DNA from: Chitinophagales bacterium
GTDB lineage: Bacteria > Bacteroidota > Bacteroidia > Chitinophagales > LD1
Direction: 5' to 3'
DNA length: 64,000 nucleotides
Assembly: GCA_016787045.1 (NCBI GenBank)
Contig: JAEUVA010000034.1
Span: forward strand, 105,796 to 169,795
Below the pieces are notes generated by a model. That model saw nothing but the letters and a program-made list of their open reading frames with translations, made no database searches and was not told the DNA's origin. Positions 8,662-17,031 of the stretch are shown here, piece after piece; position 1 is the first letter of the stretch; every line of letters starts with the position of its first letter. The position numbers and the translations under genes are program-made.

Positions 8662-8690
8662 AGAAAATGACAATTTGATGACAAAAGTTA

Positions 8691-8721
8691 GTTGCTACAC
8701 ACCAATCAATTGGTACCTTTA
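8691..8721 (+). promoter_or_regulatory. Candidate promoter for the VIT-domain gene
   Basis: A GTTG element at 8691-8694 is followed 19 bp later by TACCTTTA at 8714-8721, close to the Bacteroidota pattern TTTG-N19-21-TAnnTTTG. It lies 17 bp before the ATG at 8739. Both boxes have one mismatch. Confidence 0.4.
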
Positions 8722-8738
8722 CATAAAACAAATCAGCC

Positions 8739-10871
8739 ATGAAACGAAATCTACTTGCCATACTACTCGGTGTTTTTGCTTTTAAAGTGTATGCACAAAC
8801 ACTAACCTTACGCGACCCTCAAATGTGGTGGAGCGCCCAAGGGCGAATTGATTCGGTTACTTTTTCGGTGAGGCCGGTAGGCGCATATATGGAGTGTGGG
8901 TTGTATATGAATCTCACTTGGGGTTCAAGTAGCTACAATGACAGTGTAGAGGTACAGTTCCCATTCAAACTACCCAAAGGAGCTATTGTAACAGATTCTT
9001 GGCTTTGGGTGGGCAATCAAATAGTGCAAGCCGAGTTGATGGATCGTGACAGGGCGCATTTGGTTTACGAAAGTATTGTACAACGCAGGCAAGACCCGTC
9101 TATTCTTTACAAAAATTCTGCCACCGATTATGAACTGAGAGTTTATCCGCTCCCCCCTAACCAGTACCGTAGAGTGAAAATTACCTACCTGCTGCCTGTA
9201 CAATGGTCGTCCAATGTAGTTCAGATTCCGCTGCCGGTAGATTTGATGCGGGCATCAACAGTAAAACCCGAAATGAAAGTTTTCTTTTATACGGATAGCA
9301 TTTTCAATACCCCTATGATTACCGGTGTTACCACACCACCGGTGTTTCAACCGGTACAGGGGCAAGCATTTTCATCAGCAACTATTACATCTGCACAAGT
9401 AAATACACAATCTCCTTTACTAATTGCTACTGCCAACATAGCCAATGGTGTATATTGCAGTACCTATGAATCTTCTGCCGGCAATGGGTATTTTCAAACA
9501 GCGGTTAATTTGAAAAATGCCTTAAACATTACTACCCATCGCAAAGTGGTTTGTGCAGTAGATTACGATGCGGGCAATACCAAGTTTACTAAAGCTGAGG
9601 TACTGGCAGAAGTAATGAATGGCTTATTGCAAAACTATAGCGAGACTGATTCCTTTAATCTAGTACTCAGCTCATCTGCCTCTACTATTGCCTCTACCAC
9701 ATGGTTGCCTTGCAACTCTACTAGCATTACCAATGCTTTTTCACCTTCTTTTACCAATTCGTTGCTTTCATACACTATGTTGCCCTCCACTATTTCTAAA
9801 GCAGTAGATTTTATTAATATGCATGGAGCCGATGGAGAGATAATAATATGGAGCAGCAGTACCGCGTACGGCTCACAAAGTTCTGGCAACAATCTTATTG
9901 CCACTATGATGAGTGCCATGTCGCCCAAGGTGTACAAAATACATTATGTTGACTTTATCAATAATTACGTGTACTACAACTACATTGGCAACAGCTCATA
10001 CTTCGGCAATAGTTATTTTTCTAAATCAATAACTGCAATGACCGGTGGCGAATACAATGCCGTATATGAATTACCCGGCTTTTATGCGTACTACTCCAAG
10101 TTAGATGATTTAAAAACAGTGAGCAGTTCTTTTTATGAAAGTGTACAACCCAAAGCAAATTTTTTAGATGTAGTACCCATTGTAAACAACGGGCTGGCTT
10201 ACGCCAAATTTAATTCGTACCAGCAAAGCACTGCTGCCACATTAACCAATACGTACTATCAGGTTGGGCGTTATATGGGCGGGTCTATTGATTCTATACA
10301 AATAACTTGTGTGTACAATGCGCAACCCATATCTGTAAAAATACCTGCATCAACCCATCAGTCTGATTACAATACTGCCAAAATGTGGGGCTCTGCATAC
10401 TTAGATAATATTCAGTTTTCATCATCTATTACAAACAGTCAAAAACAAGAAGTACGCGACACCAGCAGAGCATACAGGGTTTTGAGCCGCTACACTGCAT
10501 TTTTGGCACTGGAACCAAGCGATACGGTATCTGGCTGCGACACCTGCATAGACGAAAACAGCACGGGCAATAACACCACTGCGCTCTATGATTTTAATGC
10601 AGAGCAATCCATACAAGTTTATCCTAACCCGTTTTCAGACGCATTGCAAATAGTGGTAAACACGGCCACTCTTAATACAGAATCGCGCATCATTATCTAC
10701 GATGTTACGGGGCGTATAGTAAATACACTTACTGTATTGCCGGGTTTAACAGAGCAAACCATAGTTTGGAATGGCGATAGTGAAGATGGTAATATGGTGG
10801 CAGGAGGTGTATATTTTATTGAGTGGAACTTTGGCAATGGCAAGGTAGTTAAGAAAGTATTGAAAAGGTAA
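8739..10871 (+). CDS. Secreted VIT-domain protein with type A T9SS sorting domain
   Basis: The 710-residue precursor has a signal peptide (ends KVYAQ). A VIT domain spans about residues 30-180: FKLPKGAIVTDSWLW, then AHLVYESIVQRRQDP and the YPLPPNQYRRVKITY segment, all diagnostic. A following region (about 255-430) resembles a von Willebrand A fold (KVVCAVDYDAG, later IHYVDF), but the metal-binding DxSxS motif is not seen; DYDAG occupies that place. The C-terminus has the type A sorting domain: VYPNPFSDAL, then GRIVNTL, and a basic end KVLKR. VIT/vWA proteins usually mediate protein or matrix contacts. The gene stands alone between a palindrome and a terminator. Confidence 0.87.
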   Translation: MKRNLLAILLGVFAFKVYAQTLTLRDPQMWWSAQGRIDSVTFSVRPVGAYMECGLYMNLTWGSSSYNDSVEVQFPFKLPKGAIVTDSWLWVGNQIVQAELMDRDRAHLVYESIVQRRQDPSILYKNSATDYELRVYPLPPNQYRRVKITYLLPVQWSSNVVQIPLPVDLMRASTVKPEMKVFFYTDSIFNTPMITGVTTPPVFQPVQGQAFSSATITSAQVNTQSPLLIATANIANGVYCSTYESSAGNGYFQTAVNLKNALNITTHRKVVCAVDYDAGNTKFTKAEVLAEVMNGLLQNYSETDSFNLVLSSSASTIASTTWLPCNSTSITNAFSPSFTNSLLSYTMLPSTISKAVDFINMHGADGEIIIWSSSTAYGSQSSGNNLIATMMSAMSPKVYKIHYVDFINNYVYYNYIGNSSYFGNSYFSKSITAMTGGEYNAVYELPGFYAYYSKLDDLKTVSSSFYESVQPKANFLDVVPIVNNGLAYAKFNSYQQSTAATLTNTYYQVGRYMGGSIDSIQITCVYNAQPISVKIPASTHQSDYNTAKMWGSAYLDNIQFSSSITNSQKQEVRDTSRAYRVLSRYTAFLALEPSDTVSGCDTCIDENSTGNNTTALYDFNAEQSIQVYPNPFSDALQIVVNTATLNTESRIIIYDVTGRIVNTLTVLPGLTEQTIVWNGDSEDGNMVAGGVYFIEWNFGNGKVVKKVLKR

Positions 10872-10895
10872 GGCCACAGATTAAAGAACCACTTG

Positions 10896-10938
10896 AACGG
10901 TCAGATAACGAATAGTTTCCTGACCGTTTTTGTTTTTA
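10896..10938 (+). terminator. Intrinsic terminator after the VIT-domain gene
   Basis: A 9-bp perfect stem (10896-10904 with 10920-10928, arms AACGGTCAG/CTGACCGTT) is followed by a T-rich run interrupted by one G. It is 24 bp downstream of the VIT gene stop. Confidence 0.8.
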
Positions 10939-10959
10939 TATTCGGATAAAGAAACGGTT

Positions 10960-11553
10960 ATGAAATTGCTCTACATACTCCTACTCATCTGCTTTGTTTA
11001 TCCTGCTACGGCACAAGACTTTGCCACCTTAGATGATTTTGAAAAAGTAATGAAGCCAGGCACTATTCTAACTTACGATGTAACCGAAGACGGCAAGCAA
11101 TACCAATGGAAAGTGAAGTTGGTAAAAGTAGGCAATGAACTCAGCTACACTTGGGAGACCACTACGCCATCTCTTCTAAAAGGCACTACAAGTGTTACTG
11201 CTAATGGCATGGCTAATGCTGATGCGCTAAGTAAATTATTGGCTACAGGCACTGCAACTTTAGATAAAGAAGTGGCGCTGCTCATCAGTAAAAAAATGTT
11301 TGATGAAGTTTCTACTACATCACAGTTAAGTTTACGGGTAAATGGCGCTGCTGATGCAGCCGCTGTTTTCAGCAACACGATTGCTGAACTCAGCTTTACC
11401 ATCAACGATAAGCCGGCCGGTATACAAGGTTGGGAGTTAGAAGACAACGAAAAGAAATACAAACTATCTGTGATAGAATCGTATAAATACCCGTTGATAT
11501 ATAGTTTAGATGCGGGCGTATCGCTTCGCTTGGTTTCTATACAAACTCAATAA
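10960..11553 (+). CDS. Secreted protein of unknown function
   Basis: The 197-residue product has a signal peptide (hydrophobic about 3-17, cleavage after ATAQ). The mature protein begins with a segment on a transcript-independent theme of lipid- or envelope-associated beta proteins: FEKVMKPGTILTYDVTEDGKQYQWKV is strand-rich, and the C-terminus is also predicted beta. No cysteines, catalytic motif or sorting domain is seen. The ATG at 10960 was chosen because the signal peptide begins there; an earlier in-frame start lies inside the terminator. It ends 5 bp before comEC, so the two are probably cotranscribed, but no functional link is evident. I do not recognise the family. Confidence 0.75.
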   Translation: MKLLYILLLICFVYPATAQDFATLDDFEKVMKPGTILTYDVTEDGKQYQWKVKLVKVGNELSYTWETTTPSLLKGTTSVTANGMANADALSKLLATGTATLDKEVALLISKKMFDEVSTTSQLSLRVNGAADAAAVFSNTIAELSFTINDKPAGIQGWELEDNEKKYKLSVIESYKYPLIYSLDAGVSLRLVSIQTQ

Positions 11554-11558
11554 GCAAT

Positions 11559-13757
11559 ATGCGTAATGTGTGGGGTGAAATGCCGTTTGTGCGTTTTGCG
11601 CTCGCCATGATGGCCGGTGTGGGCTTAGAAATTTTGCTGGACTATTCAATGGGTTTTGCCGATACATTCTTCAGAGTGTTTTTATTGGCAGGGTTCAGTG
11701 CTGTTGCTTTACTGCTGTTGTTTGGCCGTTTGAAACCTCAGTACTTGTATAAGTGGCGAGTGTGGCAGGGTGCAGGTGTAAATTTGGCACTCGTCAGTTT
11801 TGCTTACTGCTGGACATGGATATACGCTGCAAAAAATCATCCCTCTCACTTTCAAAATGTATCCTATAACGATAGCTATGTTGTAGCAGTGATTCAAGAG
11901 CCACCTATAGCTAAAGAAAAAATCATTAGTACAGTAGCAGAGGTGAAAACTGTTTTTGGAAATGATACAATGATCAACACATCCGGCAAATTGCTCATCA
12001 ATTTACCTAAAACAGAAACTACAAAACAGTTACAGTATGGTGATGAAGTAATTTTTCGTGGCGACATTCAAGAGTTTGAAGCACCCAAAAATCCGGAGGA
12101 GTTCAGTTTTAAACTCTACCAGAGTTTTCACAACATCTACCACAGAGTGTTTTTGCAAGACAATACTTGGCAACTCACCGGCAGAAATTTGGGTAATCCG
12201 GTTTTTACGGCAGTGTATGCTGTTCGCAATAACTTTCTAAAAAAGATTGAGCACTACGTAACCGAGCCCAACAACCTGGCTGTGGCCTCAGCTATTATGC
12301 TTGGTTACCGCGATTATATGAATGCCGATGTGGTGCGCGCCTATTCCGGATCGGGTGCGCTGCATGTGTTAAGTGTAAGCGGGCTGCATGTAGGCATCGT
12401 TTTTTTGATGCTCAATTTTATGTTGAAGTGGATGGATAAACGAGGGCGTAAAATACAAATTACCAAATCGGTACTCATTATTTTGCTGATTTGGTTTTAT
12501 GCCCTGCTTACTGGTATGTGTCCATCGGTGCTTCGCTCTGCTACTATGTTTAGCATGTTGCAGGTAGGCATCTTGTTTAAGCGACATACCAATATCTACA
12601 ATACACTTGCCGCAAGTATCGCACTATTGATGCTGTTTAACCCATTTATTATCACCGAAATTGGTTTTCGGTTAAGTTATGCAGCGGTGTTGGGCATCGT
12701 GTATCTGCACCCTATTATTTCTTCTCAACTTTTAATAGTAGATGTACGCAGAAGACCCAAAGCGCAGAACGTAAATGAAAAAATATTTAGCTTCATCCAA
12801 TATGACTTATGTGGATTTATCCGGTACAAGGTTCCTGATTTTTTTTGGCAGATAACAGCCGTATCATTAGCTGCGCAGATAGCTACTTTCCCCATCGGGC
12901 TATACTACTTCCATCAGTTTCCGGTTATGTTTTTGGTATCTAACTGGCTGGTGATACCTATTAGCAACCTCATTCTTTTTTCTGGCACAGCGCTTTTCGC
13001 AGTGGCTGATATAATGTATTTGGGAGATGCTGTAGGTTGGTGTTTTAACGCTCTAATTACAGCAACTAATTTTCTAATATTCAAAGTAGATAGTTTGCCG
13101 TATGCGCTAATAGAAAGCATCAGCATTAGTATGATAGAGTTGGGGCTTATCTATTTACTTATTGCGCTGCTTTGCTTGTTGTACGAAACAAAAAGCGCAA
13201 AAGCATTGCTTGCATTTTTGGCTGTGGTATTGATTTTATCCTCCTTGTTTGTATTTGAAATTGTGCAAAGAGATAATCAAAGAATCTTTGCGGTATATCA
13301 TGTGCCGCGGCAAAGCGCCATTGCCTTTATTGAAAAAAGCCGTTGCTCCACCCTGTTTGATGAGAAGCTGAAGAGCAATTACAGCGCAATGCTATTTCAC
13401 ATAAAGCATCACTGGTGGAGTTGTGGTGTTAAGCACCACACAGATACTCCTGCATTTGTGGATGTGCTTATTGGAAAATGGATCACCTTTAATGGCAAAA
13501 GCATATTGCTTATTGATTCTCCCCTGCCGGATTGGAAAAATTTCCCGACTCAGAAATTACAAGCAGACTATGTGGTGTTATCTCACAGTCCTAAATTATA
13601 TATAAACAAACTATTAAACTATGTGGATACGCGCTTAGTCATTTTTGATACTTCTAACAAAGATTGGCGGGTGAAGTACTGGAAAACTGACTGCGAGAAA
13701 CTAAACCTGAATTATTGGAACGTAGCAGATAAAGGTGCTTTTGTAGCAGATTTATAG
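11559..13757 (+). CDS. comEC: ComEC/Rec2-family DNA uptake channel
   Basis: ComEC moves single-stranded DNA across the inner membrane during natural transformation. The 732-residue protein has N-terminal membrane helices, a soluble OB-like domain (about 100-220, DUF4131-type), then the competence domain. The competence domain opens with SAIMLGYRDYMNADVVRAYSGSG and has the hallmark LHVLSVSGLHVGIV near 268-281, followed by about ten helices to residue 560. The C-terminal soluble part (about 570-732) lacks the HxHxDH metallo-beta-lactamase motif found in longer ComEC proteins, as is usual in Bacteroidota. Whether this organism is competent cannot be judged from this window. Confidence 0.9.
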   Translation: MRNVWGEMPFVRFALAMMAGVGLEILLDYSMGFADTFFRVFLLAGFSAVALLLLFGRLKPQYLYKWRVWQGAGVNLALVSFAYCWTWIYAAKNHPSHFQNVSYNDSYVVAVIQEPPIAKEKIISTVAEVKTVFGNDTMINTSGKLLINLPKTETTKQLQYGDEVIFRGDIQEFEAPKNPEEFSFKLYQSFHNIYHRVFLQDNTWQLTGRNLGNPVFTAVYAVRNNFLKKIEHYVTEPNNLAVASAIMLGYRDYMNADVVRAYSGSGALHVLSVSGLHVGIVFLMLNFMLKWMDKRGRKIQITKSVLIILLIWFYALLTGMCPSVLRSATMFSMLQVGILFKRHTNIYNTLAASIALLMLFNPFIITEIGFRLSYAAVLGIVYLHPIISSQLLIVDVRRRPKAQNVNEKIFSFIQYDLCGFIRYKVPDFFWQITAVSLAAQIATFPIGLYYFHQFPVMFLVSNWLVIPISNLILFSGTALFAVADIMYLGDAVGWCFNALITATNFLIFKVDSLPYALIESISISMIELGLIYLLIALLCLLYETKSAKALLAFLAVVLILSSLFVFEIVQRDNQRIFAVYHVPRQSAIAFIEKSRCSTLFDEKLKSNYSAMLFHIKHHWWSCGVKHHTDTPAFVDVLIGKWITFNGKSILLIDSPLPDWKNFPTQKLQADYVVLSHSPKLYINKLLNYVDTRLVIFDTSNKDWRVKYWKTDCEKLNLNYWNVADKGAFVADL

Positions 13758-13779
13758 CAAGTGTAGTGCACTACTTGCT
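13756..13779. terminator. Shared hairpin between convergent comEC and divIC-like genes
   Basis: An imperfect dyad (AGCAAG, a 2-nt bulge, TAGTGCACTA, CTTGCT) overlaps both stop codons, only 13 bp apart. A short T-rich stretch follows on the plus strand (TTTCTGTTTTT). It probably works as a terminator for comEC and perhaps in both directions. Confidence 0.6.
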
Positions 13780-14094
13780 TTCTGTTTTTACTATCACAAA
13801 CACATCTTCATTATCTTTTTTCATGTAGTAGTGTTCACGGGCAAATTTTTCTTGAGTGGCAGGATTATTTTTGAGTTCGTTGAGCTCTTGTTGCGTTTTA
13901 GCGATGTTTTCGGTGTAGAAATTTTGCTTTTCGCGCAAGTCGTGCAGCTGCTTCCACTTGCGGTACTGGTTAACCATATTATTCTCATCCAGCAATAACA
14001 TCCAACTGCCAAATAATAGCGTTGCTAGCAGATACGGACTTTTTATCCATGCCGGCACGCTTTGCCATTTTTTCTTTATCTCCTTAAAATTCAT
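13771..14094 (-). CDS. Septum formation initiator family protein (DivIC/FtsB-like)
   Basis: The 107-residue protein has a short cytoplasmic N-terminus, one membrane helix (about 19-35), then a coiled coil (about 45-80), and the family's closing segment NPATQEKFAREHYYMKKDNEDVFVI. This is the layout of DivIC/FtsB, a small bitopic divisome protein that pairs with FtsL. The ATG at 14094 fits the family length; an in-frame start at 14118 adds eight residues. It is convergent with comEC and 81 bp downstream of the membrane protein gene on the same strand. Confidence 0.87.
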   Translation of the reverse strand: MNFKEIKKKWQSVPAWIKSPYLLATLLFGSWMLLLDENNMVNQYRKWKQLHDLREKQNFYTENIAKTQQELNELKNNPATQEKFAREHYYMKKDNEDVFVIVKTESK

Positions 14095-14175
14095 TTCATC
14101 AAATGTACAGGAAACCACCGGCTACTTCAAGCAACAGCTGCACACCTTTTACACAGCAGTATGGTAAAACAGACG

Positions 14176-15489
14176 CTATGGTTTTTGCAGAAACAACAAC
14201 TCGTACCGCTGTAGTAATCTAACCTTTGGAAGGGCTAAGATCAAAGAAGCGATAAAAACAGGAAGCATTACTGATTTATACCGCACCAGATTGCCCAACA
14301 CCGGAGTACTGATACCAATAAGTACAAAGTATAGCATGGCGGCAGCAAACAAAAGCAATGCAGTATTGTCTGGCACTTTTCGATACTTGATGCTAAGATA
14401 AGCCAGCCAGATACAATAAAACAAAAACACATGTGTTTCTGCGCTGCTAATGAGCATCATCAGGTTTTTACTTTCCCAAGGATAAGGCCTAGCTAAAACA
14501 TTTCGCAACCCCAAAGGGGTAGCTACCAACAACTCGTGCAGATTGCTAACAGGATTTAGCTCAACCACACTGCCGGCATTAAAATAACGCGCCTCCTTAA
14601 TGGTATGCTCTTGCTTGTTGGCCAATATTTGAAATGCATTTACAGAAGTGGTGTAAGAAACAAGGGTAACCAGTGTAACACACAGCACAACTATAGTCAT
14701 GTATTTGATTGCCACAAACCGAAAACCACTTCTTGAAGCATATAGAACGAATGCAAAAGCAGCAGGAGCAATGCACATCAACACATAAAACTTTATTTGC
14801 ACAATAAGCCATATTCCAAATACAACCTTTAATACGTTTTTCAGTGTGAATTGAAATACAAGAAGACCATTGAATAAGAGACCCATGCCCAACACTAAAA
14901 ACGGTTCTTTTAGTACGGCAGAACTCCAACACAAAACCGAAGGCAAAAACAATGCTGGTAGAGCCAACAGCCAGTTTGTTGCCGGGTACTGCCGGTACAG
15001 TGCATTGTAAAACAACAGCCACCCGATGTATGCCAAAAAACACATCACCAAAATATGTACTACATAAAATTTGTTTGTAACCAACATCAGCAAAGCGTTA
15101 GCGCGAATCACCAATCGGTTTTCATTCACCGGTGCCTCATCAAAATGTCGGTTCCAGTTTTTCATCTTGTCTAAGTAGTATCGGTATTCGTCTTTTTCAA
15201 ACTTATTACTTTGGTTAGTAGTCATTAAATCAAAAAAAATGCCAGGTGACTCTAGCGCTGCTTCGTGTAGCACCACGGCATCGTTGTAAAACTTGTGTAC
15301 ATCGTTTTGCTCCGTTTGTGTGTAGTAAAAGGTATAAACAAGCCACAAACCAATACCTGCCAAACATTTAGCGTTAAAGAGCGCTAAACTTACCCATCGC
15401 TTATATGCTAAGAACTGTAAGTTCTCAAAACGATAGATTAACCCATTGAAAAGAAACCAGTAAAATGCGGTGAATATGATGCTCACCAC
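14176..15489 (-). CDS. Multi-pass membrane protein, possibly a GT-C-type glycosyltransferase or polymerase
   Basis: The 437-residue protein has about ten hydrophobic segments and a soluble loop around residues 65-120. One segment reads LPSVLCWSSAVLKEPFLV near 195, similar in placement to the loop motifs of EpsG/Wzy-like or GT-C proteins, but no decisive catalytic motif is visible. A polysaccharide or lipid-linked sugar role is a guess from topology. It lies upstream of the DivIC-like gene and diverges from the M16-family gene. Confidence 0.6.
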   Translation of the reverse strand: MVSIIFTAFYWFLFNGLIYRFENLQFLAYKRWVSLALFNAKCLAGIGLWLVYTFYYTQTEQNDVHKFYNDAVVLHEAALESPGIFFDLMTTNQSNKFEKDEYRYYLDKMKNWNRHFDEAPVNENRLVIRANALLMLVTNKFYVVHILVMCFLAYIGWLLFYNALYRQYPATNWLLALPALFLPSVLCWSSAVLKEPFLVLGMGLLFNGLLVFQFTLKNVLKVVFGIWLIVQIKFYVLMCIAPAAFAFVLYASRSGFRFVAIKYMTIVVLCVTLVTLVSYTTSVNAFQILANKQEHTIKEARYFNAGSVVELNPVSNLHELLVATPLGLRNVLARPYPWESKNLMMLISSAETHVFLFYCIWLAYLSIKYRKVPDNTALLLFAAAMLYFVLIGISTPVLGNLVRYKSVMLPVFIASLILALPKVRLLQRYELLFLQKP

Positions 15490-15609
15490 ACAAGGTTAAT
15501 AAATCAACTGCTAATACTTGCGTTTAGAGTTAAGAGTACGGCTATCCTGTGCGTAATACCTAATTGCTTAATGGCAAATATTTCACCTCGTTTCTCTCAA
15601 AAATTACTC

Positions 15610-15617
15610 TACGTTTG
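15610..15617 (+). promoter_or_regulatory. Candidate -7 box (TAnnTTTG) for the M16-family gene
   Basis: TACGTTTG is an exact match to the Bacteroidota -7 consensus and lies 15 bp before the ATG at 15633. A well-spaced TTTG -33 element is not evident. If it is used, the 5' leader would be very short. Confidence 0.45.
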
Positions 15618-15632
15618 CCCACTTTTTAAAAT

Positions 15633-16901
15633 ATGATAGACAGAACTAAAGCGCCAGCAGTACAAACCATATCATCAATTACTTTGCCTGGCGTAGAGCA
15701 ATTTGCGTTAGATAACGGGGTAAAAGTGTACGCCATCAATGCCGGAGAGCAGGAAGTGGCAAAGTTTGAGTTGCTCTACAATGCCGGCAAGTGGTACGAA
15801 GAAAAAAACTTAGTGAGCGACCTGGCCAACCGCATGCTGCGCGAGGGCACTACTCAACACACTGCGTTGCAAATAGCCGATACGTTTGATTTTTATGGCG
15901 CTAACGTCAACTATGGCACCGGTTTCGAAACCGGAGGAGCTACACTGTATTCGCTTACCAAGCAGTTGCCACAGGTGTTGCCACTTTTGGCCGAGGTTTT
16001 TACAGAACCCATTTTCCCTGAAACGGAGTTAGAAACCATTTCCCGCAACCGCAAACAGCGCTTGCAGGTAGATATGCAGAAAAATGAGTTTTTGGCCAAC
16101 CGTCACTTTCTCAATGCTTTGTTTGGTCAGCAACATCCGTATGGGCGAGTGAGTGAACCGGAGCATTACGATGCCATTAGTACCCATGAACTATCCGGCT
16201 TTTTTGCTTCACACTATCATAGCAGCAACTTGCGCATCATCGTATCGGGTAAACTGAACGATGAAATTTTTTCGGCCATCAATAGCTGTTTCGGACAGTC
16301 AAAAGCAGGCGCAACGTTGCCAAACAAAACACATACTTCTTTACCTTCTTCACAACTTATACAGCACACCGAAAAGGCCGATTCGGTACAATCGGCAATT
16401 GTTATCGGCAATATCAGCATCAACAAAACGCACCCCGATTTTTTGAAACTCAGTGTACTAAATACCCTCTTTGGCGGCTACTTTGGCTCGCGGCTGATGA
16501 GTAATATAAGGGAAGAAAAGGGCTACACGTATGGCATATACTCCTCGTTTGTATCGTACCCACATGCGGGCTTTTTTGAAATAGCGGCCGAGGTTGGCAA
16601 AGATGTGCGCGATGCCACTTTGCAGGAAATAGAAAAAGAAATTAAGCTGCTTAGAACAGAATTGGTAGAAGAAGAAGAATTGCAAACCGTAAAAAACTAT
16701 ATGTGCGGAAAAATTTTGCGCAGCATAGACGGGCCACTCAAATTTTCGGAAACGCTAAAAGGATTGCTTATCTACAATCAAAATACAGATTATATCCATC
16801 AGGTACTGCAAGCTGTACGCGAAGTAACAGCCGAAGAGTTGCAGCAATTGGCCGTGCGGTACTTTGATTTTGACAAAATGTATAAAGTAACGGTAGGGTA
16901 A
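15633..16901 (+). CDS. M16-family peptidase homologue lacking the zinc-binding motif
   Basis: The 422-residue protein has the two-lobe M16 layout: an N-lobe (about 20-185) and a C-lobe (about 190-400). The C-lobe has the family's later motif GGYFGSRLMSNIREEKGYTYGIYS (shown here in part: SRLMSNIREEKGYTYG, about 288-303). The position where active members have HxxEH reads NLVSDLANRMLREGT, so the zinc ligands are missing. Bacteroidota often encode an active and an inactive M16 subunit side by side, but no active partner is in this window. No signal peptide is seen, so it is probably cytoplasmic, or periplasmic by another route. It may be a chaperone-like or regulatory subunit. Confidence 0.87.
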   Translation: MIDRTKAPAVQTISSITLPGVEQFALDNGVKVYAINAGEQEVAKFELLYNAGKWYEEKNLVSDLANRMLREGTTQHTALQIADTFDFYGANVNYGTGFETGGATLYSLTKQLPQVLPLLAEVFTEPIFPETELETISRNRKQRLQVDMQKNEFLANRHFLNALFGQQHPYGRVSEPEHYDAISTHELSGFFASHYHSSNLRIIVSGKLNDEIFSAINSCFGQSKAGATLPNKTHTSLPSSQLIQHTEKADSVQSAIVIGNISINKTHPDFLKLSVLNTLFGGYFGSRLMSNIREEKGYTYGIYSSFVSYPHAGFFEIAAEVGKDVRDATLQEIEKEIKLLRTELVEEEELQTVKNYMCGKILRSIDGPLKFSETLKGLLIYNQNTDYIHQVLQAVREVTAEELQQLAVRYFDFDKMYKVTVG

Positions 16902-16984
16902 TCTATGTTTATGGAGAGTTAATAGATGGCTCTTTTAACTACACTTGGAGGCCTAGAGCAATTTTTAATTTTTCAAAAAAAACG

Positions 16985-17017
16985 ATTGTATTACACCGTC
17001 TGTTCAATATAAATTTG
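16985..17017 (+). promoter_or_regulatory. Candidate promoter for the DNRLRE-repeat gene
   Basis: ATTG at 16985-16988 is followed after 21 bp by TAAATTTG at 17010-17017. Box and spacing agree with the Bacteroidota TTTG-N19-21-TAnnTTTG promoter, with one mismatch in the -33 box. The ATG follows 14 bp later. Confidence 0.55.
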
Positions 17018-17031
17018 CAAAAAACACTACT

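Noticed and set aside
14597..15043. Cys-rich 148-residue minus-strand frame within the multi-pass membrane protein gene
   Set aside because: It is a frame-shifted reading of hydrophobic codons. The longer frame has a coherent membrane topology.
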